Shown here: in pieces, positions 62,952-64,000 of the stretch
Position numbering within the stretch: position 1 is the stretch's first letter
Layout of the letters: every line of letters begins with the position of its first letter
Assembly (NCBI RefSeq): GCF_036688685.1
Contig: NZ_JAQQPS010000012.1
Location: 124,001-188,000, forward strand
Direction: 5' to 3'
From: JALYUM01 sp036688685
GTDB lineage: Bacteria > Pseudomonadota > Gammaproteobacteria > Burkholderiales > Burkholderiaceae_D
DNA: 64,000 nucleotides
Translations under genes and position numbers: made by a program
The notes under the pieces: model-generated
What the model saw: the letters and a program-made list of their open reading frames with translations, nothing else
What the model was told of the DNA's origin: nothing
Database searches by the model: none

Positions 62952-63928
62952 AAACCTTACAGTGGATGCTCCGCCGCGAGATCTGGGAGCACAAGGGTTC
63001 GCTGTTCTGGGCGCCGGCCATCGTCGCCGCGATCCTGCTGCTGTTCACAGCCGGCAGTGCGGGCTATGGCATGCTGTCGCACAACCTGAATGTGAACGCC
63101 AGCGTGAACGGGCGCATCCTGCACACCACCATGCTCAGCGAGATGCCGGCCGAAATGCGCGCGCAGATCGTGCAAGTGGCCGCCAACAGTTACCTGGCCA
63201 CTGCCATGCCATTGTTCATCATGCTGGCCTTCACGCTGTTCTTCTATTGCCTGTCAGCGCTGTACGATGAACGGCGCGACCGCAGCGTGCTGTTCTGGAA
63301 GTCACTGCCGATGTCGGACCAGATGACGGTGTTCTCGAAGGTGCTCACCGCTGCAGTGGTCGGGCCGGTCATTACCATGGCCGCTGCGCTGGCCATGTCC
63401 TTGTCCCTGCTGATCATCCTCGGTGTGCTGCTGGCGTTCAATGGCGTGAATCTGTTCGGCGCGCTGCTGGCCACGCCGGCGCTGTACCTGGCGCCGCTGT
63501 TCCTGCTCGGGATGCTGCCAGTGTATGTGCTGTGGGCGCTGCCGACGATCGGCTGGCTGCTGATGGTGTCGAGCTGGGCCAAATCGAAAGTATTTTTGTG
63601 GGCGATCGGCGTACCGGTCATCGCGCTGGTCATGGTGCGCTGGGTGGACTTCATCGTCACCGGCCAAGCCACCACGGAAAGCAGCCTGAGCTATATCGCC
63701 AAGGAAGTGGTCAGCCGCGGCCTGGGCGGGCTGGTGCCGGGGATCTGGTTCTCCCTAAGCCAGCACACGGTCGCCATGCGGCCAGGCGAGCACGGCATCG
63801 AGCTTGACACCGTGTTCCAGCAATCCTGGATGACGCTGACGACGCCAGGTGTATGGCTCGGTGCCGCGGCGGGCATCGCAATGATCTTCGTGGCCATCCG
63901 CATGCGGCGCTGGCGCGACGAAGGTTAA
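62948..63928 (+). CDS. ABC transporter permease of the GntR operon
   Basis: The 326-residue protein has about six membrane helices (IVAAILLLFTAGSAGYGML, PLFIMLAFTLFFYCLSALYDERRDRSVLFWKSLPMSD..., LLMVSSWAK...). The DERRDRS...FWKSLP stretch is typical of ABC-2 type permeases. Its start overlaps the ATPase stop as ATGA. It is the last gene of the operon. Confidence 0.88.
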   Translation: MKTLQWMLRREIWEHKGSLFWAPAIVAAILLLFTAGSAGYGMLSHNLNVNASVNGRILHTTMLSEMPAEMRAQIVQVAANSYLATAMPLFIMLAFTLFFYCLSALYDERRDRSVLFWKSLPMSDQMTVFSKVLTAAVVGPVITMAAALAMSLSLLIILGVLLAFNGVNLFGALLATPALYLAPLFLLGMLPVYVLWALPTIGWLLMVSSWAKSKVFLWAIGVPVIALVMVRWVDFIVTGQATTESSLSYIAKEVVSRGLGGLVPGIWFSLSQHTVAMRPGEHGIELDTVFQQSWMTLTTPGVWLGAAAGIAMIFVAIRMRRWRDEG

Positions 63929-63930
63929 GC

Positions 63931-63960
63931 AAAAGGGAAGCCGGTTGGCTTCCCTTTTTT
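63931..63960. terminator. Rho-independent terminator of the GntR/ABC operon
   Basis: AAAAGGGAAGCC, loop GGTT, GGCTTCCCTTTT with a T-run forms a perfect 12-bp stem 2 bases after the permease stop. With A and T runs on both sides it could also stop minus-strand transcripts. Confidence 0.9.
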
Positions 63961-64000
63961 ATTCAAACTGGCGTTTAAAGGTGTCGAACTGGGCCCTCAG

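Noticed and set aside
1..64000. CRISPR arrays and rRNA genes
   Set aside because: No regularly spaced repeats and no rRNA-like stretch were seen.

Overview
The window is high-GC DNA from a betaproteobacterium, most likely of the Oxalobacteraceae (Massilia/Janthinobacterium-like). I judge this from the codon usage of the core genes, the family character of the housekeeping block (lysC, tilS, accA, cysS, ppiA/ppiB, lpxH) and the form of the nar cluster. No database was consulted, so the genus is an inference.

Layout. 1-5.96 kb: end of an HD-GYP phosphodiesterase, then a minus-strand metal-handling operon (DUF2946, SCO1/SenC, PCu(A)C copper chaperone, TonB-dependent receptor). An Sfp-type phosphopantetheinyl transferase lies directly upstream of it, and a type II thioesterase is divergent. 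5.95-10.9 kb: a decayed accessory stretch with a crotonase pseudogene, an IS3-type transposase remnant, an intact LysR/NmrA divergent pair, a LysR stub, an M15-peptidase remnant, an exported-protein remnant and a deleted nnrS.

11.0-34.0 kb: a nitrate-respiration and anaerobic-growth block. narG-H-J-I and a parvulin are followed by moaA and the narX/narL two-component pair. A second minus-strand run holds narK1, narK2, hemN, a Dnr-like Crp/Fnr regulator, a beta-carbonic anhydrase and a chlorite dismutase. A nitronate monooxygenase-like gene follows, then a class III ribonucleotide reductase whose glycyl-radical domain is on its own small gene, then nrdG. The genes fit together: uptake of nitrate, its reduction, molybdopterin supply, anaerobic haem and dNTP synthesis, redox/nitrate regulation and possible removal of chlorite made by NarG from chlorate. 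A 14-bp motif of the form CTAGTC-M-CTTTGG recurs upstream of narG, narK1 and moaA.

34.18-53.34 kb: a genomic island at the 3' end of a tRNA-Ser(GCU) gene. It is bounded by a 14-bp direct repeat of the tRNA end and still carries an integrase stub and an AlpA-like stub beside the tRNA. Its cargo is one minus-strand operon of twelve tightly packed genes: WYL regulator, small protein, type I-like N6-adenine methylase, HsdS-like specificity subunit, 434-aa unknown, 1428-aa P-loop ATPase, 275-aa unknown, NurA-like nuclease, HerA-like ATPase, 192-aa unknown, Ser/Thr kinase and HrgA-like protein. There is no HsdR. This looks like a multi-gene, methylation-linked anti-phage system and is the most interesting object here.

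53.5-64 kb: core genes lysC, tilS, accA, an AlkA-type glycosylase, cysS, two cyclophilins, lpxH and a GntR/ABC transporter operon ending in a strong terminator.
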